A stretch of DNA of 64,000 nt from Nocardiopsis sp. TSRI0078 (GCF_001905145.1 NZ_LWLB01000023.1:62001-126000); one strand, 5' to 3'. Positions 24,956-34,116 are shown, counted from the stretch's first letter. The notes: generated by a model from the letters alone, not told the origin. Made by a program: numbers and translations.

Positions 24956-26362
24956 CTACTCCTCCCACCGGGCGGCGAGTTCGCCGACCCTGCGCGCGCG
25001 GTGCGAGGTCAGGAAGTCGCGGTACCAGTGGTAGCTGTCCTTGGGGTGGCGCTCCAGGCGTTCGTAGTCGACGCGGACCAGGCCGAAGCGGCGGTCGTAG
25101 CCGAACGCCCACTCGAAGTTGTCCAGCAGCGACCACACGAAGTAGCCGCGCACGTCCACCCCCGCCTCGATGGCCCGCGCCAGCGCGTCCAGGTGGTCGC
25201 GCAGGTACTCGATGCGTTCGGTGTCGCGGACCCGGCCGTCCTCGTCGGGCCGGTCGTCCTCGGCCGAGCCGTTCTCGGTGATGAGGATGGGCGGCAGGTT
25301 CGGGTAGCGGCGGTTCAGGTCGATGAGCAGGTCGGCGAAGGTGCCGGGAACGACCGGCCAGCCCATGGTCGTGTGCCGGACCTCCTCGATGGCCACCTGC
25401 TCGGTGCGGATGTCCACCGCGGTGCGCAGGGCCGGATCGGCCTCGGCGTGGGGGGCGTCGCGCAGCATGATGGGCCGGTAGTAGTTGACGCCCAGGAAGT
25501 CCAGGGGCTGGCCGATGATCTCCAGATCGCCCTCGGCGCGGTAGGAGCCGTCGGCCATCTCGCCCCAGACCTCGTCCTCGTTGGAGGGGTAGGCGCCGGT
25601 GAAGACGGGGTCGAACCACACGCGGTTGTGCAGCGTGCGGGCCCGTTCCACGGCGGCGCGGTCGGCGTCGGACTCGGTGGCGGGCAGCAGGTGGTCCGGG
25701 TTGAGGGTGATGCCGACCTCCCCGGCCCCGGCCGCGCGCAGCTCGCCGACGGCCATGCCGTGGGCCAGCAGCAGGTGGTGCGCGGCGGCCAGGGCGGGCG
25801 TGCCCTCGCGGGTGCCGGGCGCGTGGCGGCCCACGGCGTGGCCGACGAAGGCCGAGCAGAAGGGTTCGTTGAGGGTGATCCACCGGTTGACCCGGTCGCC
25901 GAGGCGGTCGGCGACGATGCCGGAGTACTCGGCGAAGCGGTAGGCGGTGTCGCGGACCCGCCAGCCGCCCTCGTCCTCCAGAGCCTGGGGCAGGTCCCAG
26001 TGGTAGAGGGTGAGGACGGGTTCGATCCCGGCGCCGAGGATGGTGTCCACGAGGCGGTCGTAGAAGGCGAGCCCCTCCGGGTTGGGACGGCCCCTGCCGG
26101 TGGGCTGGACGCGCGGCCAGGCCACGGAGAAGCGGTACAGGTCCACGCCCAGGTCGGCGAGCAGGGCGACGTCCTCGCCGTAGCGGTGGTAGTGGTCGCA
26201 GGCCACGTCCCCCGTCTCGCCGCGGGCGACGCGCCCCGGGGTACGGCAGTAGGTGTCCCAGATGGAGGGGCCCCGGCCGCCCTCGTGCACGCCTCCCTCC
26301 ACCTGGTAGGCGGCGGTGGCGGTGCCGAAGAGGAGGCTGGCAGGCAGTGTGGGCTCGTCCAT
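24956..26362 (-). CDS. Beta-glucosidase, glycoside hydrolase family 1
   Basis: 468 residues, full-length GH1. The TIM-barrel starts with FGTATAAYQVEGG. The acid/base glutamate is E166 in TLNEP and the nucleophile is E363 in ITENG. WSLLDNFEWAFGY near the C-terminus is the conserved aglycone-site segment. No signal peptide is present, so it should hydrolyse imported cellobiose or aryl-beta-glucosides in the cytoplasm. The ATG at 26362 is 12 bp from a CebR-type operator, so induction by cellobiose or cello-oligosaccharides is likely. No sugar ABC transporter lies next to it. Confidence 0.95.
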   Translation of the reverse strand: MDEPTLPASLLFGTATAAYQVEGGVHEGGRGPSIWDTYCRTPGRVARGETGDVACDHYHRYGEDVALLADLGVDLYRFSVAWPRVQPTGRGRPNPEGLAFYDRLVDTILGAGIEPVLTLYHWDLPQALEDEGGWRVRDTAYRFAEYSGIVADRLGDRVNRWITLNEPFCSAFVGHAVGRHAPGTREGTPALAAAHHLLLAHGMAVGELRAAGAGEVGITLNPDHLLPATESDADRAAVERARTLHNRVWFDPVFTGAYPSNEDEVWGEMADGSYRAEGDLEIIGQPLDFLGVNYYRPIMLRDAPHAEADPALRTAVDIRTEQVAIEEVRHTTMGWPVVPGTFADLLIDLNRRYPNLPPILITENGSAEDDRPDEDGRVRDTERIEYLRDHLDALARAIEAGVDVRGYFVWSLLDNFEWAFGYDRRFGLVRVDYERLERHPKDSYHWYRDFLTSHRARRVGELAARWEE

Positions 26363-26374
26363 GGGATTCCTTTC

Positions 26375-26388
26375 TGGGAGCGCTCCCA
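26375..26388. promoter_or_regulatory. CebR-type LacI-family operator
   Basis: Perfect 14-bp palindrome TGGGAGCGCTCCCA, the operator of the cellobiose repressor CebR in streptomycetes and Thermobifida. It is immediately upstream of the beta-glucosidase start. The cebR gene is not in the window. Confidence 0.92.
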
Positions 26389-26600
26389 AGTGTAGGCGAT
26401 GTGGCCTGCGACACCAAGGGGCCCCAGGTAGCGGAGCAGGCACGCAGAGGAACGGGAGTGCCTGGTTCGCCGGTCCCACGCGGTCTCCCACGTGTCCCGT
26501 CCCCGAAAAAGGACGTGGTCCGGGAAACCGGAGGCCCTTTCCGGTCGTCACACTCCGCGGCGCGCCGCATCGTCCTGGCGCGCGTGAGGGAAGGGACGCA

Positions 26601-28175
26601 TTGAGCAACTGGATCGACTACTCGCAGAACCGGAAGATCAGGGACCTGGAGGACAGTCTCAATTCCGCGCACTACCAGATGGCGAGCGACCGCAGGAGGA
26701 TGCGCTCGGAACTGTCCCGCATCCAGGGCACGCTGGAACAGCGGGTCAATCGCGTCTCCGCCTCCCTCGACGCCTTCATCGAGCTCAGCGACATCCGCGC
26801 CACCCTGGCGATGTTCGACGGCGCGGCCCTCGCCCGGCACCGCGTCCTGCAGATGCTCGACGGCGCCGCCCTCCCCCGCCTGGACCTGGCGGACGTTCCC
26901 GGGTACTGGCTCACCCCGGCCGCCCGAGGCCTGCACGCGCTGCTGGCCGGCGACACGGGCACCGCACGCGCGCGCTTCGACGAGGCCGCCCGGCGCGACG
27001 CCGGGCGCGCACGCCACTTCGCGGCGATGGCCACCGCCCTGACCCGCGCCGAACACGCCCGCGCCATGGGCGAGGGGGTGACCGCCGAACTGCTCCCCCA
27101 CCTGCCCGGCCCCTCGGAGGAGGTGACCCGGGGCCAGCGCGCCCTGTGGCTGCTGACCGCGGACGGGTCCTTCGGCGACGAGGCCCGCGAGCACCTGCTG
27201 CTGTCCACCGTCGGGCACTGGGCGCGGCAGGAGGTGCGTGCTCCCGCCGCCACCGCCCTGTCCGCCTCCCTCACACCCGCCGCCGAGGCGTCCTCCGTGC
27301 GGCCCGTCCGGCGCGGCCCCTCCTCCCGCCGGGAGCCGCAGGGGATCGAGCGGCGCGCCGCGGCGGCGCAGCGGATCACCGGCCTGCGCGAGAGCGTCGC
27401 CCGCATCACCGCCCTCGGTGGCGAGGGGACGCCCCTGGAGGCGCTCGCCCCCGACGAGGTCAGCGCCGAGTTCCTGGACCAGACCCTGCGCCTGCTCGTG
27501 GAGGAGGGCAGCGCGGAGGAGGCTCCGCTGCTCGCCCGCGCCGGTGAGCTGCGCGCGGTCATCGAGGGCGAGGACGGGCCGCGACCGCGGTGGACCGAGA
27601 CCGTGGGAACCGTCGGGGAACTGCTCGACGACGACCTGGTCCGCCAGGACGCCCCGCCCCACCGACGCACCTTCGCCCTGGTCCTCCAGCGCCCGGCGGT
27701 GATGGAGGGCGCCGAGGAGCTGGTGCGCGAGGCCGCCGCGCCGGTGGAGGACGCCACGGTCCTCAGCGCGCAGGGGGTACGGGTGAGGATCACCTCGAAC
27801 GGCGCGGACCCCGGGGAGCTGGAACGCGCCCGGGACCGGCTGCGCATGCAGTGGGGGTACGAGGGTTCCGCCCCCGTGTACGTGTGGGGCTTCCTGGCCG
27901 TGACCGGCCTGCTGGCGGTGCTGGGCCTGGTCTCGGCCAACAGCCTGGCCTGGTTCCTGTGCCTGGCCGCCGCCGCGTGCGCCGCGGCCTCGGTCGTGGC
28001 CGTCCTGAGGGGGCGCACCGAGTCGCGGGAGACGGCCGAGGCCGCGGTCCGGCGCCTGGACCGGAGCATCGCCGAGGCCGCCGAGCAGTGGCGGGAGAAG
28101 CTGCTGGCCTCAGAGCAGTACGCCGTCACGGCGAGGCGCGAGGCGGGGGAGATCGACCGCCTGCTCAACGCCTGA
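26601..28175 (+). CDS. Unknown protein with coiled coils and two C-terminal membrane helices
   Basis: 524 residues. No family recognised. The N-terminus NRKIRDLEDSLNSAHYQMAS is an amphipathic coiled coil, continuing to about residue 70. The middle is alpha-helical and Ala/Arg-rich. Two adjacent hydrophobic helices occur around residues 430-475 (VYVWGFLAVTGLLAVLGLV and SLAWFLCLAAAACAA), and a C-terminal helix of about 50 residues follows. It is probably a membrane-anchored scaffold. The TTG start at 26601 follows AGGGA. The gap upstream holds the beta-glucosidase promoter; the O-methyltransferase gene ends 4 bp after its stop, convergently. Confidence 0.75.
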   Translation: MSNWIDYSQNRKIRDLEDSLNSAHYQMASDRRRMRSELSRIQGTLEQRVNRVSASLDAFIELSDIRATLAMFDGAALARHRVLQMLDGAALPRLDLADVPGYWLTPAARGLHALLAGDTGTARARFDEAARRDAGRARHFAAMATALTRAEHARAMGEGVTAELLPHLPGPSEEVTRGQRALWLLTADGSFGDEAREHLLLSTVGHWARQEVRAPAATALSASLTPAAEASSVRPVRRGPSSRREPQGIERRAAAAQRITGLRESVARITALGGEGTPLEALAPDEVSAEFLDQTLRLLVEEGSAEEAPLLARAGELRAVIEGEDGPRPRWTETVGTVGELLDDDLVRQDAPPHRRTFALVLQRPAVMEGAEELVREAAAPVEDATVLSAQGVRVRITSNGADPGELERARDRLRMQWGYEGSAPVYVWGFLAVTGLLAVLGLVSANSLAWFLCLAAAACAAASVVAVLRGRTESRETAEAAVRRLDRSIAEAAEQWREKLLASEQYAVTARREAGEIDRLLNA

Positions 28176-28178
28176 GGC

Positions 28179-29195
28179 TCAGGGGGCCGCGGGCCCGGCC
28201 ACGAGCAGCCGCATCTCCAGCAGGAGGTCGAGGATCCGGCGGGTGGTGAGCCCGGCCGAGCGCAGCAGCGCCTCGTACTCGCGCTCGGTGCGTTCGGCGC
28301 CGGTGGTCATCACCATCATGTGCGCGTCCAGGACCGACGAGAGCCAGGGCCGGCCGTCGTCGGGCAGGACGCGTTCGGCGATCAGCACCAGCCCGTCGGG
28401 GGCCATCGCCTCCCGGCAGTGGCGCAGCACCGCGCGGGCGTCCTCGTCGGACCAGTTGTGCAGGACCCGGCTGAGCAGGTAGACGTCGGCGCCCGCGGGC
28501 ACGCCCCGGAGGAAGTCTCCCTCCACCAGCTCGCACCGCCCCGCGTCGACGAACGCGCCCAGGCGGGTGCGGGCGGCGGCCAGCGCGGGCGGACGCTCCA
28601 CGAGTACGCCGCGCGCCCGCGGCGCACGGGTCAGGACCGCGGCCAGGAGTTCGCCGTCCCCTCCCCCGAGGTCGACGACCACGCGGGCGCCGGTGAAGTC
28701 GTGGACGTCGGGGATCGCGGTGGAGAACCGTCCGCTCGCGGCCATCCCGGCCGTGTAGCGCGCGGCGTCCTCGGGGTGGTCCTCCAGATACGTGAACGCG
28801 TCGGTACCGTGGGCGGCCTCGAACGCGGGTTCCCCGGTGCGCACGGTGTCGGCCAGGCGCGTCCACGCGGAGGTGAACATGTCGCTGTCGTAGAGCAGGG
28901 CGAGGTCGGCCATGCCCGAGGGATGGCCGCGGCGCAAGGCGGCACCGACCTCGGTGGGCCGGTAGCGCCCCCGCTGCTCCCGCAGGACCCCGACGGCCGC
29001 GAGCAGGCGCAGCAGGCGGCCCAGCCGGTCGGGGTGCAGGTCCAGTTCCGCGGCCAGGCCGTCGGCGTCGTCGGCGGCGTCCTCGGCGAGGCGGTCGAGC
29101 ACCCCCAGTTCGACCGCGGTGGCCACCGCCCGGGCGACCCACGGCCCGGTCATGAGCCGCAGCACCTCGCGCTCGGCGGATCCGTTCCCCGTCAT
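28179..29195 (-). CDS. O-methyltransferase of the acetylserotonin/hydroxyneurosporene type
   Basis: 338 residues. An N-terminal dimerisation winged helix (about residues 10-90, with LAVELGVLDRLAED-like helix) is followed by a Methyltransf_2 domain with VVVDLGGGDGELLAAVL for SAM and VLHNWSDEDARAVLRHCREAM, in which the His is the typical catalytic base region. Such enzymes methylate phenolic hydroxyls of secondary metabolites. No biosynthetic cluster surrounds it. ATG 29195 is preferred since GGGGATGG lies 8-12 nt upstream; ATG 29204 and TTG 29219 are alternatives. It is 14 bp after corA and may be cotranscribed. Confidence 0.85.
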   Translation of the reverse strand: MTGNGSAEREVLRLMTGPWVARAVATAVELGVLDRLAEDAADDADGLAAELDLHPDRLGRLLRLLAAVGVLREQRGRYRPTEVGAALRRGHPSGMADLALLYDSDMFTSAWTRLADTVRTGEPAFEAAHGTDAFTYLEDHPEDAARYTAGMAASGRFSTAIPDVHDFTGARVVVDLGGGDGELLAAVLTRAPRARGVLVERPPALAAARTRLGAFVDAGRCELVEGDFLRGVPAGADVYLLSRVLHNWSDEDARAVLRHCREAMAPDGLVLIAERVLPDDGRPWLSSVLDAHMMVMTTGAERTEREYEALLRSAGLTTRRILDLLLEMRLLVAGPAAP

Positions 29196-29209
29196 CGCCA
29201 CCATCCCCG

Positions 29210-30379
29210 TCAGAGCCAACCGTTGCGACGGAAGACAACGTAGAGGCTCAGGCTCGACAGCGCCATGAGAACCAGGGCCAGCGGCCAGCTGAACATCCAG
29301 TGGAAGCCGGGCCGTGGCTCGATGTTCATGCCGTACACGGAGGAGATGAGGGTGGGCACGACCAGGATGCCGCCCCAGGAGGAGACCTTCTTCATCGCCT
29401 CGTTCTGCGCCTGGTCGATGAGGGCGCTGTTGACCGTCATGATGTTCTGGAGCAGCTGACGGAAGCCGTCGACGCGCTCGCGTACGGCGGCGACGTGGTC
29501 GGCGACGTCGCGCAGGCGGTGGTGCATCTCGCCGCGCCTCTCGGCGGGGATGCGGAAGGGCAGGGCCGTGGCGATGCCCCTCCGCCCCTGGGCGGGGGCG
29601 AACGGGTCCGGGGCGATGGAGACGACCTCGTAGCGGTCCGGCCGCTCCCGGGGGCGGTCGGGATGCCGGGACAGCGGTTCCATCAGTCCGTCCAGGACCG
29701 CGCCCAGCGGTTCGACGGCGCGTGAGAGGGAGATGACCTCGCGGGCGAGGCGGTAGGTGCGCTTCGAGGCCCTGGAGTCACCGCTGAAGACCTGGGTCTC
29801 GACCTCGTCGACGTCGTCCTGGAGTTCGGAGACCACGGGGGCGTAGCCGTCCACGACCAGGTCCAGGACGGTGTGGACCACGGCCAGGGTGCCGTGGGCG
29901 AGGACACGGGGCTCGGCCTCCAGGAGGCCGCGGACGGTCTCGAAGTCCACGTGGTCGGCGTGGCCGATGGTGACCACGAAGTCGTGTCCGGCGAAGAGGT
30001 GGATCTCGTCGACCTCGACGGACTCGCGCGCGGTGTCGTAGCGGGCCGGGCGCAGCACGAGGAAGAGCACGCCCTGATAGACCTCGGCCTTGGGGCGCTG
30101 GTGGGCGACGATGGCGTCCTCCAGGGCCAGTCCGGGCAGGCCGAAGAGGCGGGCGACCTCGGTGAGCTGGTCCCGGTCGGGCATGCTCATGCTGATCCAG
30201 GCCATGAGGCCGCTCTCCCGTCCCATGACCTGGTGGGCCTCGGCGACGGTGCCGGTCTCGCGCTCGCGGTGCCCGTCGCGGTAGAGGACGGTGCGGACCG
30301 GTCCGGGAGAGGTCCGGTCGGGCAGCGCGGCCCGTCGGCGGCCCAGGTCCATGATGCGTTCGGGCGAGGAGTCGGTCAT
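29210..30379 (-). CDS. corA: CorA family magnesium/divalent cation transporter
   Basis: 389 residues. A long cytoplasmic N-terminal domain precedes two C-terminal transmembrane helices. The selectivity motif YGMN is at residues 349-352, between the helices, and the loop continues FHWMFSWP. The QNIMTVNSALIDQAQNEAMKKVSSW stretch is the long pore helix. It should form a pentameric Mg/Co channel in the inner membrane. GGAGG is just upstream of the ATG. No riboswitch-like leader is visible. Confidence 0.93.
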   Translation of the reverse strand: MTDSSPERIMDLGRRRAALPDRTSPGPVRTVLYRDGHRERETGTVAEAHQVMGRESGLMAWISMSMPDRDQLTEVARLFGLPGLALEDAIVAHQRPKAEVYQGVLFLVLRPARYDTARESVEVDEIHLFAGHDFVVTIGHADHVDFETVRGLLEAEPRVLAHGTLAVVHTVLDLVVDGYAPVVSELQDDVDEVETQVFSGDSRASKRTYRLAREVISLSRAVEPLGAVLDGLMEPLSRHPDRPRERPDRYEVVSIAPDPFAPAQGRRGIATALPFRIPAERRGEMHHRLRDVADHVAAVRERVDGFRQLLQNIMTVNSALIDQAQNEAMKKVSSWGGILVVPTLISSVYGMNIEPRPGFHWMFSWPLALVLMALSSLSLYVVFRRNGWL

Positions 30380-30613
30380 GCGTTCTGGCCTCCTGCTCGG
30401 CTTGACGGTACGGACGCGGCCCGGCTTCTCCGGGGCGCGCGGGCTCCCCGTCGGGAGCCGCCCTCTGGGAGCACTGCCCCGTACGGGAGGAGGCAGTCGG
30501 GTTCGGACGGGCCCCGCGCACGGCGGGGAGCGGCCTCCCGGCGGGAGCGGGCCGACCCTGGTGCGGCGGACGCGCGGGCACGCCAGGAGCGGGGCACCGG
30601 ATCCGGGGCGGTG

Positions 30614-31276
30614 TCAGCCGCGCAGTCCGGAGGCGCGGATGGTGATGTTGAGCCGTCCGTCCAGGCCCAGTCCGGGCGGAGCGGTACCGGGCCGGGTGCG
30701 GGGGACTCCGTGGTAGGCCATGCGGGAGGGGCCGCCGAAGACGAACAGGTCGCCGCTGCGCAGTTCGACGTCGGTGTGGGGGCGGGCTCGGGTCTCGGTG
30801 TTGCCGAAGCGGAACACGCAGGTGTCGCCGAGGCTGAGGGAGACCACGGGCTCGCGGGAGAGCTCGTCGCGGTCCTGGTGCATGCCCATGCGGGCGTCGG
30901 CGTCGTAGAAGTTGACCAGGGCGACGTCGTAGGGGTCGGCGCCTGCCGGGGGCGGGGCTCCGTAGGCGTCCGCCACGGCGCGCGCGGCCAGGTCGCCGAG
31001 GAGGTCGGGGAAGGGCTGGACGGGTGCGCCGTCGGGCAGGGTCCGCGTGTAGGAGTACGGGGACCAGTGCCAGCCGAGGCTGACCATCTGAACGCTCATC
31101 ACCCCTCCGCGCGGCATGGTGTGCCGACGCATCCCGGCGGGTCCGCGCGCCCAGTCGCGGCAGCGCCGGACCAGGTCGGCCTGGGCGTCGGCGGCCAGCC
31201 ATCCGGGCAGGTGCACGGCGCCGGGCGCCACCTCCACGGGGGGACTTCCGAACAGCGCCTCGTCCATGGCCTCCAT
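30614..31276 (-). CDS. alkB: AlkB-like 2OG/Fe(II) dioxygenase, DNA alkylation repair
   Basis: 220 residues, the size of AlkB. It removes methyl groups from 1-methyladenine and 3-methylcytosine by oxidative demethylation. The iron ligands are in MHQDRDE (HxD) and YHGVPR (distal His), and the 2OG-binding arginines are in RLNITIR. FGNTETRARP and FVFGGPSRMAYHGV are typical AlkB segments. The start is ATG 31276; an in-frame ATG at 31267 is possible. It lies alone between corA and the Vps62-like gene, with a 234-bp gap on the corA side. Confidence 0.92.
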   Translation of the reverse strand: MEAMDEALFGSPPVEVAPGAVHLPGWLAADAQADLVRRCRDWARGPAGMRRHTMPRGGVMSVQMVSLGWHWSPYSYTRTLPDGAPVQPFPDLLGDLAARAVADAYGAPPPAGADPYDVALVNFYDADARMGMHQDRDELSREPVVSLSLGDTCVFRFGNTETRARPHTDVELRSGDLFVFGGPSRMAYHGVPRTRPGTAPPGLGLDGRLNITIRASGLRG

Positions 31277-31338
31277 CGTGCCACCGCCGTCGGCGGTCCG
31301 GCCGGCCGGACGCGGGGGGCGGCAGGGCCCCTGCCCTG

Positions 31339-31369
31339 CCCGTCCCGCGCGGGCATCGCGCGGGACGGG
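31339..31369 (-). terminator. Hairpin terminator of the Vps62-like gene
   Basis: Perfect 13-bp stem (31339-31351 with 31357-31369) with a 5-nt loop, starting 14 bp past the stop of the minus-strand gene. Confidence 0.75.
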
Positions 31370-31382
31370 TGGGATGGACGGA

Positions 31383-33185
31383 TCAGCGGCGCAGCAGTTC
31401 GCGGATGTTCACCACGAGCAGCAGCACCACGATGACGGCGATGGGCACGGTGATGGCGATGCGCCAGTTGACGGCGAACGCGACCACGATCCCCACGACG
31501 AGCCCGACCACCACCGCGATGACCGCCAGTCCGACGAGGTACTGGACGAACTTGCGGCGGGCGACGGAGTCGATGGCGGCGAAGGCCACGACGACGCCGA
31601 GCATCGCGTAGAGGGTGTACTGCGGGTCCAGGAGGAACAGCGGCAGGGCGAGCGAGACCAGCAGGAGCGGGGTGCTCAGAGCCACCCACAGGTGCAGGAA
31701 GCGGGTGGAGCGCTGCTGCCCCGAGGAGTAGGGCAGGTGGGGCGCCTTGAGGTGCCCGGTGGGTGAGGGCACCAGGGGCGTGTCGGCCTCCAGGGCCCGC
31801 AGGTGGGCGTCGCGCTCGTCGGCGATGAGCACGCGGGTCTCGTAGACCCCGGCCAGCTCCATCTCCAGGGCGGCGATGCGCTCGGCGTACTCGCGGGCGC
31901 GCGGGCGGGTGTGGGCCTCGCGTTCGAGGACCATGCGGGCCGAGTCGAGCCGGCGCAGGCGGTCGCGGCGGTCGATGATGTCGGCGTCCAGGGCGCTCAC
32001 CCGCTCGTCCAGGGAGCGCACGTGGGCGTGCAGTTCGGCGCGTGCGGCGGTCTCGGTGGGGGCGACCTTCTGCAGGCCCGCCCAGGACAGCGGGTCGGCC
32101 CAGGAGCGGCGGATGGTGCCGTCGCGTTCGTAGCGGGGCCCGCTGGGCGCGCGCTCGCCCTCGAAGAAGTCTCCGGTGTCGCGCCCCCACAGGCCGCGGA
32201 AGCCCTTGAGCCAGGGGGTCTCGTCGTCGATGAGGACGACGGACCACTCGCGGTCGCCGTCGGGGCCCAGGCGGACGCCGTCGCCGCGCGCGTAGTCGAC
32301 GAAGGGGACGCCGATGCCGTGCCGGTTGAGGGCGCTGTCGGCGCGGAGGATCCGGTGGGTGATCCGCCGCCAGACGCGGATGGGGCCGCGCAGGAAGGCG
32401 GGGTCGACCTGGATGAGGTAGTCGCCGGGCAGCATCTGGTGGGAGTGGGAGCCCGCGCCGACGTAGACGACGGGGTGGTCCCCGTCCCGGTGCAGGTCGG
32501 GATCCTCCCAGCTGCGGCGCAGGTCGTCGCCGTGGTACTCGTGCGAGGAGGCGCCCACCCACACGGGGCGGGTGGTGCCGTCGGGGTCCTCCACGAGGTA
32601 GACGGTGACGCGCTCCCAGTCGGCCTCGTGGTCGTTGACGCCGCCGTAGATGGTCCGCCAGTCGTTCATCGCGTAGAAGAACCAGTACTGGAGGATGGTG
32701 TAGCCGCCCTCGCGGGTGACCCGGCCGTAGTAGGTGGCGCCGCCGTTGTCGACGCGCTCCCGGTAGCGGGTCACCGCCGCGAAGGTGACACCGCCGGGGA
32801 CCGCTCCGCGGATGAGCAGGGAGAGCTTCATCAGGATGTCCAGGACCCGGCCCAGGACGCCGACGGCGGCCAGGCGTCCGCTCTTGGGGATGACCGTGCG
32901 GGCCACTCCCCTGTAGCGGCGGGCCTCCTCGCGCAGGGTCTCCTCCTGGACGAAGCGCAGGTGCTTGTGGCGTCCGGGCCACTCCTCCTCGGCGCGGGCG
33001 AGGCGGTCCAGGGTGAGTTCTCCGGCGGGGACGAGACGGCTCTCGCGCCCTCCCGGCTCCTCGATCCACAGGCTGCAGTTGCGTACGTAGGCGTCCACGT
33101 CGGTGGGGAAGAAGAGCTCCCCCTTGGTGCACATCAGCACCGGCTCGTAGGCGCGGAGGAGTTCGAGATCAGAATTCGCGGCCAT
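31383..33185 (-). CDS. Vps62-like domain membrane protein
   Basis: 600 residues. The N-terminal 240 residues resemble the Vps62 domain of eukaryotic vacuolar-sorting proteins: YEPVLMCTKGELFFP, ILQYWFFYAMNDW, HEADWERVTVYL at 186-197 and SSHEYHG. Residues about 385-470 form a charged coiled coil. The C-terminus has about four or five hydrophobic segments from residue 487, ending in a basic tail. It is probably anchored in the cell membrane with the Vps62 domain on one side. The family's role in bacteria is unknown. The start ATG 33185 is preceded by a short leader. Confidence 0.75.
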   Translation of the reverse strand: MAANSDLELLRAYEPVLMCTKGELFFPTDVDAYVRNCSLWIEEPGGRESRLVPAGELTLDRLARAEEEWPGRHKHLRFVQEETLREEARRYRGVARTVIPKSGRLAAVGVLGRVLDILMKLSLLIRGAVPGGVTFAAVTRYRERVDNGGATYYGRVTREGGYTILQYWFFYAMNDWRTIYGGVNDHEADWERVTVYLVEDPDGTTRPVWVGASSHEYHGDDLRRSWEDPDLHRDGDHPVVYVGAGSHSHQMLPGDYLIQVDPAFLRGPIRVWRRITHRILRADSALNRHGIGVPFVDYARGDGVRLGPDGDREWSVVLIDDETPWLKGFRGLWGRDTGDFFEGERAPSGPRYERDGTIRRSWADPLSWAGLQKVAPTETAARAELHAHVRSLDERVSALDADIIDRRDRLRRLDSARMVLEREAHTRPRAREYAERIAALEMELAGVYETRVLIADERDAHLRALEADTPLVPSPTGHLKAPHLPYSSGQQRSTRFLHLWVALSTPLLLVSLALPLFLLDPQYTLYAMLGVVVAFAAIDSVARRKFVQYLVGLAVIAVVVGLVVGIVVAFAVNWRIAITVPIAVIVVLLLVVNIRELLRR

Positions 33186-33312
33186 GATCGCACCAAGCTA
33201 GTGCATCCCGGTGACGCTCCGCGCCGATGAGGCGGGGCGGCGACGGTGACGGATGTCGCTTGTGGGACGGGGCATCGGGGTGTGCGCGGCCTTCGTTTGA
33301 ACCTCGGGAAAT

Positions 33313-33333
33313 CACTTGCCAACTTGGAAAGTG
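33313..33333. promoter_or_regulatory. AT-rich promoter/operator region of the membrane protein-regulator pair
   Basis: Arms CACTT and AAGTG lie 11 bp apart and overlap a TTGCCA -35-like element (33316-33321). AT-rich TCCTTACAAA follows. The inverted repeat may be the binding site of the winged-helix protein encoded downstream. Confidence 0.4.
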
Positions 33334-33373
33334 AGTGCCATCCTTACAAAAGGTTGAACGAACGGAGAGTCGT

Positions 33374-33799
33374 ATGCGACAGGACGAGGCCCTGGAGACC
33401 CTGGAGCGGGCGGAGACGGTGGGGACGCGGGTGCGTGCCCTCGGGCGCTGGTACGCGGTCTACGGCATCGGGTACGGGCTGATGAGCATGGTCGTGGTCC
33501 TGACGATGGGACTGAGCCAGACGCTCCGGGGTGTGGTGGTCGCGATGGCCGTCCTGGCGGTGTGCCTGACGGCGCTGAGCGTCTACCAGGCACGCCAGCC
33601 GGTCAAGCCGCTCGGTTACGCCAGACTGCACGCCTGGGGGATCGGAGTGTGGGGCGCGGTCTACGGCCTGGCGGTGGTGGCGGGCATGTACCTCTTCCCC
33701 GAGGACCCCGCCTGGTGGATCCCCATGGCGGCGCTGAGCGCCGTCCCCACCTCGGTGGCGGGCTGCATGGCGCTGCGTCGGAGCAGGAGCGCGGTGTGA
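33374..33799 (+). CDS. Small four-helix membrane protein
   Basis: 141 residues with four hydrophobic helices, e.g. YAVYGIGYGLMSMVVVL and VVVAMAVLAVCLTAL, and a basic C-terminus. GGAG precedes ATG 33374. The family is not recognised, but the arrangement of a small integral membrane protein followed by an overlapping winged-helix regulator is common in actinobacteria. The stop overlaps the regulator's GTG by 4 bp. A role in membrane stress sensing or transport is possible but unproven. Confidence 0.8.
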   Translation: MRQDEALETLERAETVGTRVRALGRWYAVYGIGYGLMSMVVVLTMGLSQTLRGVVVAMAVLAVCLTALSVYQARQPVKPLGYARLHAWGIGVWGAVYGLAVVAGMYLFPEDPAWWIPMAALSAVPTSVAGCMALRRSRSAV

Positions 33800-34116
33800 A
33801 CCATCCACGCAGCCGACTGGACGAGGTGATCCACGCCCCGGTGCGCTTCTCCATCGTCGCGGCGCTGGCCTCGGCGACCGAGATCGAGTTCCGGGTGCTG
33901 CGTGACACCGTCGAGGTCACCGACTCGGCACTGTCCAAACAGATCACGGTGTTGGAGAACGCGGGCTACGTTCAGGTGCGCAAGTTCCCGGTGGGACGAC
34001 GCACCCGTACCTCGCTGTCCCTGAGCCGGGAGGGGAGGACGGCCTTCGAGCAGCACGTGCTGGCGCTGCGCGAGATCGCCTCGGGCGCCTCCGTCCGCAT
34101 CCCCGAAGTCGGGTGA
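33796..34116 (+). CDS. Winged-helix transcriptional regulator
   Basis: 106 residues, essentially one winged helix of the MarR/ArsR-like HTH_27 group. HAPVRFSIVAALASATEIEFRVL is split by the turn, and VTDSALSKQITVLENAGYV is the recognition part. KFPVGRRTRTSLSLSREGR forms the wing. The GTG start overlaps the membrane-protein stop, so the two are coupled and it probably controls that operon. Confidence 0.88.
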   Translation: MNHPRSRLDEVIHAPVRFSIVAALASATEIEFRVLRDTVEVTDSALSKQITVLENAGYVQVRKFPVGRRTRTSLSLSREGRTAFEQHVLALREIASGASVRIPEVG

